A stretch of DNA of 64,000 nt from Paenibacillus sp. HWE-109 (GTDB lineage Bacteria > Bacillota > Bacilli > Paenibacillales > NBRC-103111). The stretch spans positions 3,720,001 through 3,784,000 of the forward strand of contig NZ_CP091881.1 in assembly GCF_022163125.1 (NCBI RefSeq). Reading direction: 5' to 3'. Below the pieces are notes generated by a model. It saw only the letters and a list, made by a program, of their open reading frames with translations, was not told the DNA's origin and ran no database searches. Below are positions 18,580-26,798 of this stretch, one piece after another; the first letter of the stretch is position 1, and every line of letters begins with the position of its first letter. Made by a program: the position numbers and the translations under genes.

Positions 18580-18753
18580 CTAGAACTTTCTCTTACGAGC
18601 AGCCTCTGATTTAAGCTTACGCTTAACGCTTGGCTTGTCATAGTGTTTACGTTTCTTAACTTCTGCTAGAATGCCATCCTTAGCGATGGAACGCTTAAAG
18701 CGACGAAGTGCAGCATCTATAGTTTCGTTCTTACGAACTCGAGTTTCTGACAA
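18580..18753 (-). CDS. rpsU: 30S ribosomal protein S21
   Basis: The 57-residue S21: SETRVRKNETIDAALRRF at the start and KRKLKSEAARKRKF at the end. I chose a TTG start at 18753 because AGGGAGGG lies 7 nt upstream and the length equals the Bacillus protein. The longer upstream frame encodes no S21 sequence. Confidence 0.97.
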   Translation of the reverse strand: MSETRVRKNETIDAALRRFKRSIAKDGILAEVKKRKHYDKPSVKRKLKSEAARKRKF

Positions 18754-18808
18754 CAGTTTTCCCTCCCTCCGAACAGACCATCTAAGATCAAACGGTTCAT
18801 CAAATCTC

Positions 18809-18837
18809 ATTATAGGTGATAGTAATTAGGGTGTCAA
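18809..18837 (-). promoter_or_regulatory. consensus sigma-A promoter of rpsU-yqeY
   Basis: A perfect TTGACA (18832-18837), 17-bp spacer and perfect TATAAT (18809-18814) on the minus strand, 55 bp before the rpsU start. Both hexamers match consensus, as expected for a highly expressed ribosomal gene. Confidence 0.9.
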
Positions 18838-18867
18838 TCGAATACTTGCGATTAATCAAAGATAGCG

Positions 18868-19218
18868 TTAATTATGAACCCCTAATGGAGACAACCTTGC
18901 CCCAGCCATCAAATGATAGTGAAGATGATGAACAATCTGTCCAGCATTCGCTCCGATATTAGTAATGACACGATAACCGGATTCTGTAACGCCTAGTTCT
19001 CTAGCAATTTGCGCAGCAGCGTTTTGCATCTGCCCAATCAATGCCCAGTCTTCAGAACCCGCTTCTGCTAGAGAAGCGATATGCTTCTTGGGGATAATGA
19101 GGACATGGATCGGTGATGCGGGCTGAATATCATGGAAAGCTAGAATCTGATCATCCTCGTAAACCTTCTTGGAAGGAAGATCCCCTGCAACGATTTTACA
19201 AAAAATACAATCACTCAT
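18868..19218 (-). CDS. HIT family nucleotide-binding hydrolase
   Basis: The 116-residue histidine-triad protein of the HinT branch. CIFCKI is at the N-terminus and the triad VHHLHYHLMAGARL near residue 97. HinT enzymes hydrolyse purine nucleoside phosphoramidates such as AMP-lysine. GGAGGG lies 12 nt before the ATG. It is the last gene of the conserved block before the accessory region. Confidence 0.95.
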   Translation of the reverse strand: MSDCIFCKIVAGDLPSKKVYEDDQILAFHDIQPASPIHVLIIPKKHIASLAEAGSEDWALIGQMQNAAAQIARELGVTESGYRVITNIGANAGQIVHHLHYHLMAGARLSPLGVHN

Positions 19219-19259
19219 AAGTAAGCTTGTCCCTCCACTTTCCTAGTCCTTCTATGTTA

Positions 19260-19289
19260 ATTTTATCGGAAACAAATGAAAAAATCCAA
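19260..19289 (-). promoter_or_regulatory. candidate promoter of the HIT gene
   Basis: On the minus strand TTGGAT (19284-19289), an 18-bp T-rich spacer and TAAAAT (19260-19265). This is a moderate sigma-A match 41 bp upstream of the HIT start. Confidence 0.4.
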
Positions 19290-19320
19290 TCCAATTGCGA
19301 CTTTTTAATGGCATCACTGC

Positions 19321-19357
19321 AAAAAAAAGAAACATCACCCCAACAGTGCGATGTTTC
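19321..19357 (-). terminator. terminator after rsgA
   Basis: GAAACATC (19329-19336) pairs with GATGTTTC (19350-19357). On the minus strand a run of eight T follows. It ends the rsgA transcript. Confidence 0.85.
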
Positions 19358-19374
19358 AACGAATTCACCGCTTT

Positions 19375-20439
19375 TTACAAGCGATTGTTCTGACTATTCA
19401 TTGACTGGTGCAACTTCTTCCACTTGGCCTTTTCCGCTGCTTGCAGACCTTTATCTTCTTTGCGCGCCAAATAGGCAAGTTCCTTCTGCAATTTCAAATA
19501 ACTTTGAAAGCGCTCAAGCCCAAGCGTCCCTTCGTCCAGCGCGTTTTTCACCGCACATTTGGGTTCATTTGCATGCTTGCAATCTTGAAAAAAGCACGTT
19601 TCAGCGATGTCCTCGACATCTTGAAACGAGGTACTCAGCCCCTCAGAGGCATCCCAGAGCTGAAGTTCCCTCATCCCTGGCGTATCTATCAAAATGCCAC
19701 CGCCGGGCAGCGTGATTAATTCTCGATGGGTCGTGGTATGTTTCCCTTTGTCGTCTCCGAACCGGATATCGCCAGTCTCCAAAATAGCTTCCCCATACAT
19801 ATGGTTTACCAAGGTCGACTTCCCAACCCCAGAGGAGCCAAGTAATGCCACTGTCTGACCCCGCGAGATATAAGGAGCCAATTGGTCAAGCCCACGATTC
19901 GCAGCGGAGCTGATTATATGAATGGGAACACCTACAGCAATAACCGCGACTTCCGCAGCCAGGGCTTCCGGATCCTCGCATAAATCCGCCTTACTGAGCA
20001 CAATCACAGGATTGGCGCCGCTTTCCCAAGCAAGCACCAAGTAACGTTCAATTCTACGCACATTAAAGTCCTGATTCAGTGCCGTAACCAGAAACACCGT
20101 ATTTACATTGGTAGCGACGATTTGCTCTTCAGTGACTTGTCCAGCCACTTTTCGGGAAAACTTACTTTGGCGCGGCAGTACAGCATGAACCGTTGCTCGC
20201 TGTTCTTCGGCTCTGATGGAAACCACAACCCAATCACCTACCGCCGGATAGTCTTCACGATGAATCGCAAGGTGTCGCATTTTACCGGAAACTTCCGCTA
20301 ATACTTCACCCGATTCTGTCAACACGCGATACATATGTTTATGTTCCAAGGACACCCGTCCTGCTTGATATCCTTCACTATGATAGGGTTCAAATGATTT
20401 TTCGAAAAAAGTATTCCAGCCTAAATCGGTTTTTATCAA
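19375..20439 (-). CDS. rsgA: ribosome small-subunit GTPase RsgA
   Basis: The 354-residue circularly permuted GTPase acts in late 30S maturation. An N-terminal OB-like domain comes first, then G4-type VLSKADLCED near 158, P-loop LLGSSGVGKSTLVN near 205 and DTPGMREL near 255. A C-terminal zinc module CFFQDCKHANEPKCAV follows near 284. The start is a TTG at 20439 with a distant AGAGGATG. Bacilli normally have rsgA (yloQ) next to the prkC kinase; this copy stands alone, so it may be a second paralogue. Confidence 0.92.
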   Translation of the reverse strand: MIKTDLGWNTFFEKSFEPYHSEGYQAGRVSLEHKHMYRVLTESGEVLAEVSGKMRHLAIHREDYPAVGDWVVVSIRAEEQRATVHAVLPRQSKFSRKVAGQVTEEQIVATNVNTVFLVTALNQDFNVRRIERYLVLAWESGANPVIVLSKADLCEDPEALAAEVAVIAVGVPIHIISSAANRGLDQLAPYISRGQTVALLGSSGVGKSTLVNHMYGEAILETGDIRFGDDKGKHTTTHRELITLPGGGILIDTPGMRELQLWDASEGLSTSFQDVEDIAETCFFQDCKHANEPKCAVKNALDEGTLGLERFQSYLKLQKELAYLARKEDKGLQAAEKAKWKKLHQSMNSQNNRL

Positions 20440-20478
20440 GTTTACTTGTCATCCTCTCATCGCTTTCTAGGTCTAAGT

Positions 20479-20494
20479 ATAGACTGCAATCTAT
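20479..20494. promoter_or_regulatory. inverted repeat in the rsgA/TetR divergent region
   Basis: ATAGA and TCTAT flank six bases. The repeat overlaps a possible minus-strand -10 (TATACT) for rsgA and shares TAGAC with the TetR operator candidate about 85 bp to the right. It may be a second binding site of the same regulator. Confidence 0.35.
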
Positions 20495-20564
20495 GGCACT
20501 ACACGGGAAATAATGGTTTAGATTAATCTTTCCGGATTGTTTCAGACATCGGTCAATTCCAATG

Positions 20565-20593
20565 TAGACTATCGGTCTATTTTTGCATATAAT
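20565..20593 (+). promoter_or_regulatory. promoter with embedded operator for the TetR-oxidoreductase gene
   Basis: TAGACT (20565-20570, 4 of 6 to TTGACA), a 17-bp spacer and perfect TATAAT (20588-20593). The palindrome TAGAC-5-GTCTA (20565-20579) covers the -35, and a related GACATCGGTC lies about 20 bp upstream. This is the arrangement expected for TetR autorepression. A transcription start near 20600 makes ATG 20606 nearly leaderless and favours a later translation start. Confidence 0.6.
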
Positions 20594-20641
20594 AAGAATA
20601 AATCGATGATTGGGAACGGAGTGAGCCGTCTGAGTCAATTC

Positions 20642-22552
20642 ATGAGAGCCACTACCCGCAAAAAGCGAGATGTCATGATGGAAGTCGCTTTAACGATGTT
20701 CATGGACAAAGGATATGAAAATGTATCCGTAGACGACATAATTGCCGCTACCCGGACGTCGAAGGGAACTTTTTACCATTATTTCAAAAGTAAAGATGCC
20801 ATCATTTCCGCCATCTACAGCAAGCAAATCGAGTTAATTCAGAATTGGGTGAAACAGCCGCCCTCAAAGGTTCAGTCGCTTGAAGGACATATCAATCGTT
20901 TGTTTTTAGACTTAGCGTCTAACATTCAATCATCACCAAGGCTGATTCGCAGCCTGCAAGCTATTTCTTTACAAAATGAAACCGTACAAATGGCTGAACA
21001 ACACCAATTAAACGTCCTCTCGGACAGTTTGCTGCACTGGCTGCCTGATCCGCTTAAAATCGATCTGCTCGTATGCATGTATATAGGCACGCTTCGAACT
21101 TGGTGCAACCAAGAGCATGCCGATCTGCTCGCCATGATGACCAATAATTTAGCTTGGATATGGGTAGGCCTTAGATCCGAAGCACCCAATGCCCCACTTC
21201 AAGTAGAACCAGCCCCCAAGGAGGAGCACAAAATGAAAATAGCGATTATCGGCGGAGGTCTAGCTGGACTGACCGCAGCAGCTTATCTATCGGAGAACCC
21301 TAATATTGAAGGTATCTTATTCGAGCGCAGCCCGCAGCTTGGAGGCCGTGCATTTACGTATGAGAAGGCAGGCTTCACTCTGAATTACGGCGCGCATGCC
21401 ATCTATGGCATAGACCGACATACCTTAACCAATATGGAACGCGAACTCGGTCTCTCCTTTTCTTCCAAGCAAGTGGATAAACGCAAAGTATTTTACGCCA
21501 AACATAATCAATTGACACCCGCTCCGCTTGATGCGATCAACCTGCTCAAAACCGATCTGCTCAGCACAGCGCAAAAAGTAAGGTTCGTGGGTGAAATCGC
21601 GGCGATCATCGCAAATATTCATAATTTAAAAAATTATGCGACTTTAGCGGATTACTTGGCCGATTCCAATGCAGATGAAGACGTGAAAGAACTGTGGGAA
21701 CACCTCGTCTGCTCCAACTTCTTCATTACGCCTGAGGATGCCAGAAACGTCTCCGGAGCTGTCATCAGCGAGTATTATCATAACCTGTTCCTCTCCTCCA
21801 AACCGGTAAATTACGTGCTTGGCAGCTGGGCTGTCATCACCAATCAATTAAAACAAAAAATCACATCTACAGGAAAATGGAATATTGCCCTTCAAGAAGG
21901 CGTTGAGAGTCTGCGCTATGCTGATCGCAAATTTATTTTGCAGACCAAGAATCAGGAAACGGCCTTCGACAAAGTAATTTTCGCTATGCCGGTGCAGCAG
22001 GTGGTCAAATTATTAAAAGGTACGGCGTGGGAGCCCTTCCTTGCTCCTTATGAAGCCAATACCGCAACCGAAGTTATGGTTTATGACGTCGGCTTAAGCC
22101 GCGTTGTCGCCAGACCATTCAGCTACATCAGTGATATGGACAATAAATTATTCATCAGCGATGTATCGGCTACGGACCACACTTTGGTACCGGAAGGCGG
22201 TCAATTGCTGCAAGGGATTGCCTACTTAAGCGATAAATTCGACAGCGATGAGCAGCGCAAAGCTTATTTGGAAGAAAAGAATACGCAAATGGAAGCCTTG
22301 TTCGATAAGCATTACCCAGGCTGGCGCGATGTGACAGCGGTTAAACGGGTTTCGAAGAAAGCGATGGTTTCCAGTGTGAAAAACATTGCTACGAACAACC
22401 TTTTGCCGATCCGCGTGGAAAATGTGCCTTTCTATTTCTGCGGCGACGGCTGCACGGGCAAAGGCGAGCTTGCGGAACGCGCCTTCTCCAGCGCACGCAG
22501 CGCGGCGCTCGCGATTGTGCAAGAGGTTCAGCAATCGTTGCTGAGCGTTTAA
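20642..22552 (+). CDS. TetR-family regulator fused in frame to an FAD-dependent oxidoreductase
   Basis: One uninterrupted frame of 636 residues counted from ATG 20642; GTG 20621 and ATG 20606 are alternative starts. Residues 1-197 are a complete TetR repressor: helix-turn-helix with VSVDDIIAATRTSKGTFYHYF (first 20 shown as VSVDDIIAATRTSKGTFYHY), then a helical ligand/dimer domain ending at about 185. A Pro/Glu-rich stretch leads straight into an NAD(P)/FAD-binding protein that starts MKIAIIGGGLAGLTAAAYL. Separate genes would need a stop codon here and there is none. The flavoprotein retains its own Shine-Dalgarno and ATG at 21233, so the products may be a fusion, a free oxidoreductase, or both. 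It is the only sizeable plus-strand gene before 59.9 kb. Confidence 0.8.
   Translation: MRATTRKKRDVMMEVALTMFMDKGYENVSVDDIIAATRTSKGTFYHYFKSKDAIISAIYSKQIELIQNWVKQPPSKVQSLEGHINRLFLDLASNIQSSPRLIRSLQAISLQNETVQMAEQHQLNVLSDSLLHWLPDPLKIDLLVCMYIGTLRTWCNQEHADLLAMMTNNLAWIWVGLRSEAPNAPLQVEPAPKEEHKMKIAIIGGGLAGLTAAAYLSENPNIEGILFERSPQLGGRAFTYEKAGFTLNYGAHAIYGIDRHTLTNMERELGLSFSSKQVDKRKVFYAKHNQLTPAPLDAINLLKTDLLSTAQKVRFVGEIAAIIANIHNLKNYATLADYLADSNADEDVKELWEHLVCSNFFITPEDARNVSGAVISEYYHNLFLSSKPVNYVLGSWAVITNQLKQKITSTGKWNIALQEGVESLRYADRKFILQTKNQETAFDKVIFAMPVQQVVKLLKGTAWEPFLAPYEANTATEVMVYDVGLSRVVARPFSYISDMDNKLFISDVSATDHTLVPEGGQLLQGIAYLSDKFDSDEQRKAYLEEKNTQMEALFDKHYPGWRDVTAVKRVSKKAMVSSVKNIATNNLLPIRVENVPFYFCGDGCTGKGELAERAFSSARSAALAIVQEVQQSLLSV
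21218..21224 (+). promoter_or_regulatory. internal Shine-Dalgarno for the oxidoreductase
   Basis: AAGGAGG, 8 nt before the in-frame ATG at 21233, inside the fused reading frame. It matches the anti-Shine-Dalgarno as well as any site in the window and supports separate initiation. Confidence 0.8.
21233..22552 (+). CDS. phytoene desaturase/amine-oxidase-type FAD oxidoreductase (internal-start form)
   Basis: A 439-residue product if translation starts at the internal ATG. The dinucleotide-binding GGGLAGL lies at residues 7-13 and GGRAFTYEKAGF, the second FAD motif, near 38. The C-terminal FAD-binding segment FYFCGDGCTGKGELAERAF lies near 400. Overall this is the layout of flavin amine oxidoreductases, phytoene desaturases and protoporphyrinogen oxidases. 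No carotenoid or haem genes are nearby, so the substrate cannot be told. The linked TetR probably senses the substrate or product. Confidence 0.75.
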   Translation: MKIAIIGGGLAGLTAAAYLSENPNIEGILFERSPQLGGRAFTYEKAGFTLNYGAHAIYGIDRHTLTNMERELGLSFSSKQVDKRKVFYAKHNQLTPAPLDAINLLKTDLLSTAQKVRFVGEIAAIIANIHNLKNYATLADYLADSNADEDVKELWEHLVCSNFFITPEDARNVSGAVISEYYHNLFLSSKPVNYVLGSWAVITNQLKQKITSTGKWNIALQEGVESLRYADRKFILQTKNQETAFDKVIFAMPVQQVVKLLKGTAWEPFLAPYEANTATEVMVYDVGLSRVVARPFSYISDMDNKLFISDVSATDHTLVPEGGQLLQGIAYLSDKFDSDEQRKAYLEEKNTQMEALFDKHYPGWRDVTAVKRVSKKAMVSSVKNIATNNLLPIRVENVPFYFCGDGCTGKGELAERAFSSARSAALAIVQEVQQSLLSV

Positions 22553-22581
22553 AACAGTAGGAACCGCTAGACAGCCGAAAG

Positions 22582-22758
22582 GGAACTAGGATACGCTATT
22601 CGAGCAAGAGAGCGTTGGATTTAAAGTGAAACGGAACTACAGGGCGCTATTTGCCACAATAGGCAGGCTTCAAAGGCCAAAATTGGCAAATAAGGGATTG
22701 TAGTTCCGTTTGAATAGCTATTTGTTTGATTTTCGGCAAAATAGAGGATCGTAGTTCC
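22582..22758. repeat. 177-bp palindromic repeat element with 51-bp phasing, copy 1
   Basis: This fills most of the 337-bp gap before ctsZ. Two forward motifs start GGAACTA at 22582 and 22633 (51 bp apart). Two inverted motifs end TAGTTCC at 22707 and 22758 (51 bp apart). The inner pair (GGAACTACAGGGCGCTATTT and its inverted partner ending TTGTAGTTCC) can fold into a 75-nt hairpin. The same layout recurs at 34661-34836. No ORF of note. Confidence 0.8.
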
Positions 22759-22846
22759 CATTAACGGTTAGGACGGAAAAGTTGCTCTATTATCGGCGTT
22801 GTGACGCACACTATCTCCGCGCGAGCCAGCAGTGTTAAACCCTAAC

Positions 22847-22886
22847 AAAAACCAGCACGCCCCCTAAAAAGGGCGTGCTGGTTTTT
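22847..22886. terminator. bidirectional terminator between the oxidoreductase and ctsZ
   Basis: AACCAGCACGCCC and its exact complement flank an 8-base loop. A and T runs on the two sides extend the stem to 16 bp and give a T-tract on either strand. It serves both converging transcription units. Confidence 0.92.
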
Positions 22887-22889
22887 TGG

Positions 22890-25800
22890 TTATTGCTTCG
22901 TGACGCGCACATCGTCCAGATGCAGCGTGGTACCGCCAGGTGAATCCACATAAAAACCAACATCGATCTGCCCATTGGTCACCATTACATCGCTGACACT
23001 GATATACTTCCACACACCGCTGTTGCTGATATTCGCATAAATCGCCGATCCGCCATAATTTTGCACTTCCATGCGCGCTGTCGTTGGTGTCGTATTTTTC
23101 ATGCGGACCCAAGCTTCAACTTTGTACTTCACGTTGTTGACTGGGACTGCTATAGTTTGATGCAGACTCTGTTGATAAGCGCCAGCCGCGAAGAAGTAAG
23201 CTCGCTTATCGCCTGACCAAGGTGATTCCGGCGGGTTCGTCGTCGAACCGCTGTCAATGCCATAAGCAACAGCCTGGGTGCTTGGATGCCACTCTACCCA
23301 ATTGTGGCTCAGGCTTGTGTCGCGTTCAAAATCAGGATTATCCAACAGATTCAACTCAGATACAGGCGTCCCCGCTGCAGCCGTTGAAAGGAGCAGCCGA
23401 TCCAGATTGATATTTCCACTGTCGCCTGAATCATATTTAAAGGCAATCGTATTGGCTCCCGCATTCAAAGTTACCGTTTGGACATTGTCCTGCCAGACAT
23501 TCCAGTTGCCTCCGGGACTAGTAAAGCTGGTCTGACCTAATTTAGTTCCATTCACGTAGGTACTTACTGTTTTGGTCACACTATTGCCATTCGCATAGCG
23601 CAGGGCAACCTGATAGCTTCCAGCGTTCGGAACATTGACGTTATATTTCACCAGTCCGCCAACTGCGCTAATACCATCAACAAATGAGGTGCCACTGTAG
23701 TTCCAATGATTTGCATTCAGCGCTGCGCCGCCAGAAATCTCTGCGCTCTCCGCCTCATATTTGCCGACCACCGGGGTGAAAGGAACCGTGATATTATCTA
23801 AGTTGACATTCCCTGTGTCGCCTGCGTCACTATAGTATTTGTACGTGACAATATTCACGCCTGCTGTCAATGGCAGTGTCTCCGACTGCGTCGCCCACGT
23901 ATCCCAATTCGCCAAACTGTTCAGCGAAGTGGACTTCACTCTTTTCCCATTCACGAAAATACTGACAGACTTCGCCGTTCCTGATGCATTGGCATAACGA
24001 AGAGCAACATTGTAGTCGCCACCCGTTTTCACCTTAGGATAGAAAGTTACGCCTGCACCTGCATTCCCCAATCCATCTACAAATCCTGTACCTGTATATC
24101 CGGTATGATTCGTATTCACGGTTGCTTTGGCAGCAACGGTGGTGCCGGAAAGCGAGGCATCCTCCGCTTCATATTGGACGGAAGATGCGCCAACTGCCGC
24201 CGTACCCGCGATGGCAATCGCTTTGGCAGAAGCGGAGCCTGCTGCCACCTTCACATAGGTCACATCGCCATAAACATCCTTGCCTGTCGCCCACCCTTCA
24301 CCAGCGGCAGCTTTCAAAGCCTGCAAACTCGCATAGGAGGTCATTGCGCTGCTGTTGTTCGTTACAGAAGTAGCCGCTGAACCATGAAGCTTAACGACGT
24401 AGGACTGCAGCGCTGGTGTGAAACTTCCGCTTTTCGCTCCTAGTGTGAAGCTTTGCGAGCCTGAACCATTATCTTGCGCTGTCATATTTTGCTTGAAATA
24501 AGTGCCGCTCTCGTAGTTGTAGCTGGCTCCATCGTCATCGTAGTAGGTGAAACTCGATGGTGTTGAGCTCGCGAAAACATCCACATCCACAGATGTGACA
24601 GCGCTTTGGCCCACATAATCCTGCACTTTTTGGGTAGGGATGATTGCTCCTTTTTTAATAAACAGCGGCATGTCTGTTAACGTTTCCGGGTTCACGGGAT
24701 ATTGAATCGTCTGACCGCCTGTATACGTAATGCCTCTTGCATAGTCGATCCAAGTCCCTGCCGGCAAATAAATGTCTTTGCTCGTCTGTTGTTTATCCAC
24801 AACAGGAGCCGCCAACAGCCAATCACCGAACATCCAGGCATCTGTATAATTCTTCGCAGTCGTGTCGGTCGGATAGGCTTGCATCAAGGGCTGAACAAGC
24901 CCATTTCCATTCTCGTAAGCACTTCTTTCGTAGGCATACATATAGGGGATCAACGAATAGCGAAGCTGGATCGCCTCTTTGGAGGCTTCCTCTGCCGTCG
25001 ATCCGAAATACCACGGCTGACGCTGCTGATGATTGTTCCCATGTACACGGAAGACCGGGGTTAGCGCACTGAACTGCATCCAACGCGCATACAAATCCGG
25101 GTTCGGATTATTGGTCGTACCATCCTGCTGATTGAAGCCGCCGGTGTCCATCCCCCATTTCACTTGCCCGTTATTGATCGAAGACAGCATGACCGCACGC
25201 TGTTCTTTCATCCCTGCAGCCCAGCTGATTCGCTCCCCTTTGTTGTACTGAATGCCGATATCACCAGACCAAAGGGTTGTCGCATAACGCTGCGCTCCGG
25301 GATAGAAGGTTCTTGCGGTTTGCCAAACCCGTTGTGCTCCGCTTGTGTACGCCCGTTGCCCTTCGTACATCGTCTGAGACATATGACCTGTGGTAAAGTT
25401 GCCAAACCAATACGATGCGCCGCCAGAGGACACTTTGTCTGTCTCATCATTCCACCACCCGGCTATCCCCTTATCAAGGGCATCTTTGGAATGATTCCAA
25501 AACCAGCTGCGCTCACTGGCATTATAAGGGTCGATGCTGCGCACGGTGACAGGGATGAAATAGTCCTGATATTCGCTGTGTCCCGGGTAGAAGTACCCGC
25601 CATTTGTCGCGTCAGTTCCTTGGGTGGTCGCAGCTGCAGAAGCGTCTTTCGTGACGATCCGCGGCTTCGTGATGCCGATCATTTTGACGCCTTTGGCATC
25701 CATCGTCGACTTCAATGCTGTCGTAGAGGCTGAAGGGAAATTGGTGGTATTCCAAGCAAATTCGCCATAATTTGTTTCTCCATATTTTTTCCAGTCATAA

Positions 25801-26744
25801 TCGAAAGCGTAAGCATCGATCGGTATATTTTTGGCGCGATACGTGTCCACATTGTTCGTAACTTCCGTTTGATTCGTATCCCATTCGAAGTTCATGAAGC
25901 CAAGCGACCACTTGGGCAGCATCGGCGGTTTGCCCGTTATCTCTGCTACGCTGCTCATTACTTCCTTAGGGGAGCCAAGCATAATGTAATACTCAACATT
26001 TTGCTTCGAATACCGGCGCCCTTCTACAGGGGTACCGCCATAATAAAATTCCATTTTTCCCGTTGCACTATCCGTGTACGGATACCCGCCATCACTATCA
26101 ACCAATAAGCCATAGCCAGCTGTGCTCCAAATCAGCGGCCCGCCGGAATCGCCTTGCTCGCCGGCATGCGCAGGTTCGGAGGAGGTATTCCGCAGCAAAT
26201 CCCCGCCGTTGTCGAACGCGTTGAAACTTCGAATACCGTACATATTGTCTGCCGTATTATGGACGAAGCGCACACCGTCAGAGAATACCCCGCCGCCTGA
26301 TGGTTCCCAGAATAAGGTTGTGCCATCGGCCTTTTTCACCGTCATCCGCACAGGGCTTTTCGTAATCTCGATCTTCATCGTTGAGGTCGTAATTGTCATT
26401 GGATTTGTCGCCGTGTTAATCGTAGCGCCTACGGAAGACCACGTTTTATTCGGATCCAGCATCGGCGTTTTAGCGCTTGACGCTACGCCATTCGGCCGAT
26501 AATCCACCTTCAAAATACCGCTTTGCACAGCCTGTATCACCAGAAGATCATCGTTAGGCTCAGCGCCATTATCAACTGTGAGCGTCAGAGTATCTCCAGT
26601 CACACTCGAACTCACAAGATTGCCAAGGCTGCTGACATAGGCATGAGCAGGAGAACCTGGAAGTACAAGGGGAGTTGAGACTACAAGGGTACAGGCCGTG
26701 AATAAAACCAAAACTCGCGAAACATTTTTAGTTAACAACTTCAT
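22890..26744 (-). CDS. ctsZ: secreted 6-alpha-glucosyltransferase CtsZ (GH31, CBM35 modules)
   Basis: The 1284-residue extracellular enzyme transfers a glucosyl unit from maltooligosaccharides to make alpha-1,6 ends, the first step of cycloalternan synthesis. I chose the second of two ATGs (26744): AAAGGGAG is 8 nt upstream, and the length and 35-residue signal peptide (ending GSPAHA) equal those I recall for CtsZ of B. globisporus C11. The GH31 barrel spans about 60-790, with nucleophile Asp in WWNDETD (about 431) and acid/base Asp in LWSGDIG (about 493). Two CBM35-like domains begin YEAE near 856 and 993, and a CBM61-like C-terminal module covers about 1130-1284. A 6-glucosyltransferase of the cycloisomaltooligosaccharide pathway is the main alternative, but the adjacent ctsY argues against it. 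Confidence 0.88.
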   Translation of the reverse strand: MKLLTKNVSRVLVLFTACTLVVSTPLVLPGSPAHAYVSSLGNLVSSSVTGDTLTLTVDNGAEPNDDLLVIQAVQSGILKVDYRPNGVASSAKTPMLDPNKTWSSVGATINTATNPMTITTSTMKIEITKSPVRMTVKKADGTTLFWEPSGGGVFSDGVRFVHNTADNMYGIRSFNAFDNGGDLLRNTSSEPAHAGEQGDSGGPLIWSTAGYGLLVDSDGGYPYTDSATGKMEFYYGGTPVEGRRYSKQNVEYYIMLGSPKEVMSSVAEITGKPPMLPKWSLGFMNFEWDTNQTEVTNNVDTYRAKNIPIDAYAFDYDWKKYGETNYGEFAWNTTNFPSASTTALKSTMDAKGVKMIGITKPRIVTKDASAAATTQGTDATNGGYFYPGHSEYQDYFIPVTVRSIDPYNASERSWFWNHSKDALDKGIAGWWNDETDKVSSGGASYWFGNFTTGHMSQTMYEGQRAYTSGAQRVWQTARTFYPGAQRYATTLWSGDIGIQYNKGERISWAAGMKEQRAVMLSSINNGQVKWGMDTGGFNQQDGTTNNPNPDLYARWMQFSALTPVFRVHGNNHQQRQPWYFGSTAEEASKEAIQLRYSLIPYMYAYERSAYENGNGLVQPLMQAYPTDTTAKNYTDAWMFGDWLLAAPVVDKQQTSKDIYLPAGTWIDYARGITYTGGQTIQYPVNPETLTDMPLFIKKGAIIPTQKVQDYVGQSAVTSVDVDVFASSTPSSFTYYDDDGASYNYESGTYFKQNMTAQDNGSGSQSFTLGAKSGSFTPALQSYVVKLHGSAATSVTNNSSAMTSYASLQALKAAAGEGWATGKDVYGDVTYVKVAAGSASAKAIAIAGTAAVGASSVQYEAEDASLSGTTVAAKATVNTNHTGYTGTGFVDGLGNAGAGVTFYPKVKTGGDYNVALRYANASGTAKSVSIFVNGKRVKSTSLNSLANWDTWATQSETLPLTAGVNIVTYKYYSDAGDTGNVNLDNITVPFTPVVGKYEAESAEISGGAALNANHWNYSGTSFVDGISAVGGLVKYNVNVPNAGSYQVALRYANGNSVTKTVSTYVNGTKLGQTSFTSPGGNWNVWQDNVQTVTLNAGANTIAFKYDSGDSGNINLDRLLLSTAAAGTPVSELNLLDNPDFERDTSLSHNWVEWHPSTQAVAYGIDSGSTTNPPESPWSGDKRAYFFAAGAYQQSLHQTIAVPVNNVKYKVEAWVRMKNTTPTTARMEVQNYGGSAIYANISNSGVWKYISVSDVMVTNGQIDVGFYVDSPGGTTLHLDDVRVTKQ

Positions 26745-26798
26745 CATAGATACTCCCTTTCGCTAAGGAAATAAGGGAGGGCCGAGCCCTCCCAGCTT

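Noticed and set aside
19227..19715. Plus-strand 162-codon ORF before and inside rsgA
   Set aside because: It runs across the rsgA terminator and antisense to the rsgA zinc module, with no ribosome-binding site.
22582..22758. Possible CRISPR-like array
   Set aside because: Only two copies per orientation, inverted relative to each other, and no cas genes. Better described as a palindromic repeat element.
22890..26744. CtsZ as an ordinary alpha-glucosidase or alpha-xylosidase
   Set aside because: Size, signal peptide, CBM35/CBM61-like tail and pairing with ctsY fit the 6-glucosyltransferase much better, although GH31 sequence alone does not settle specificity.
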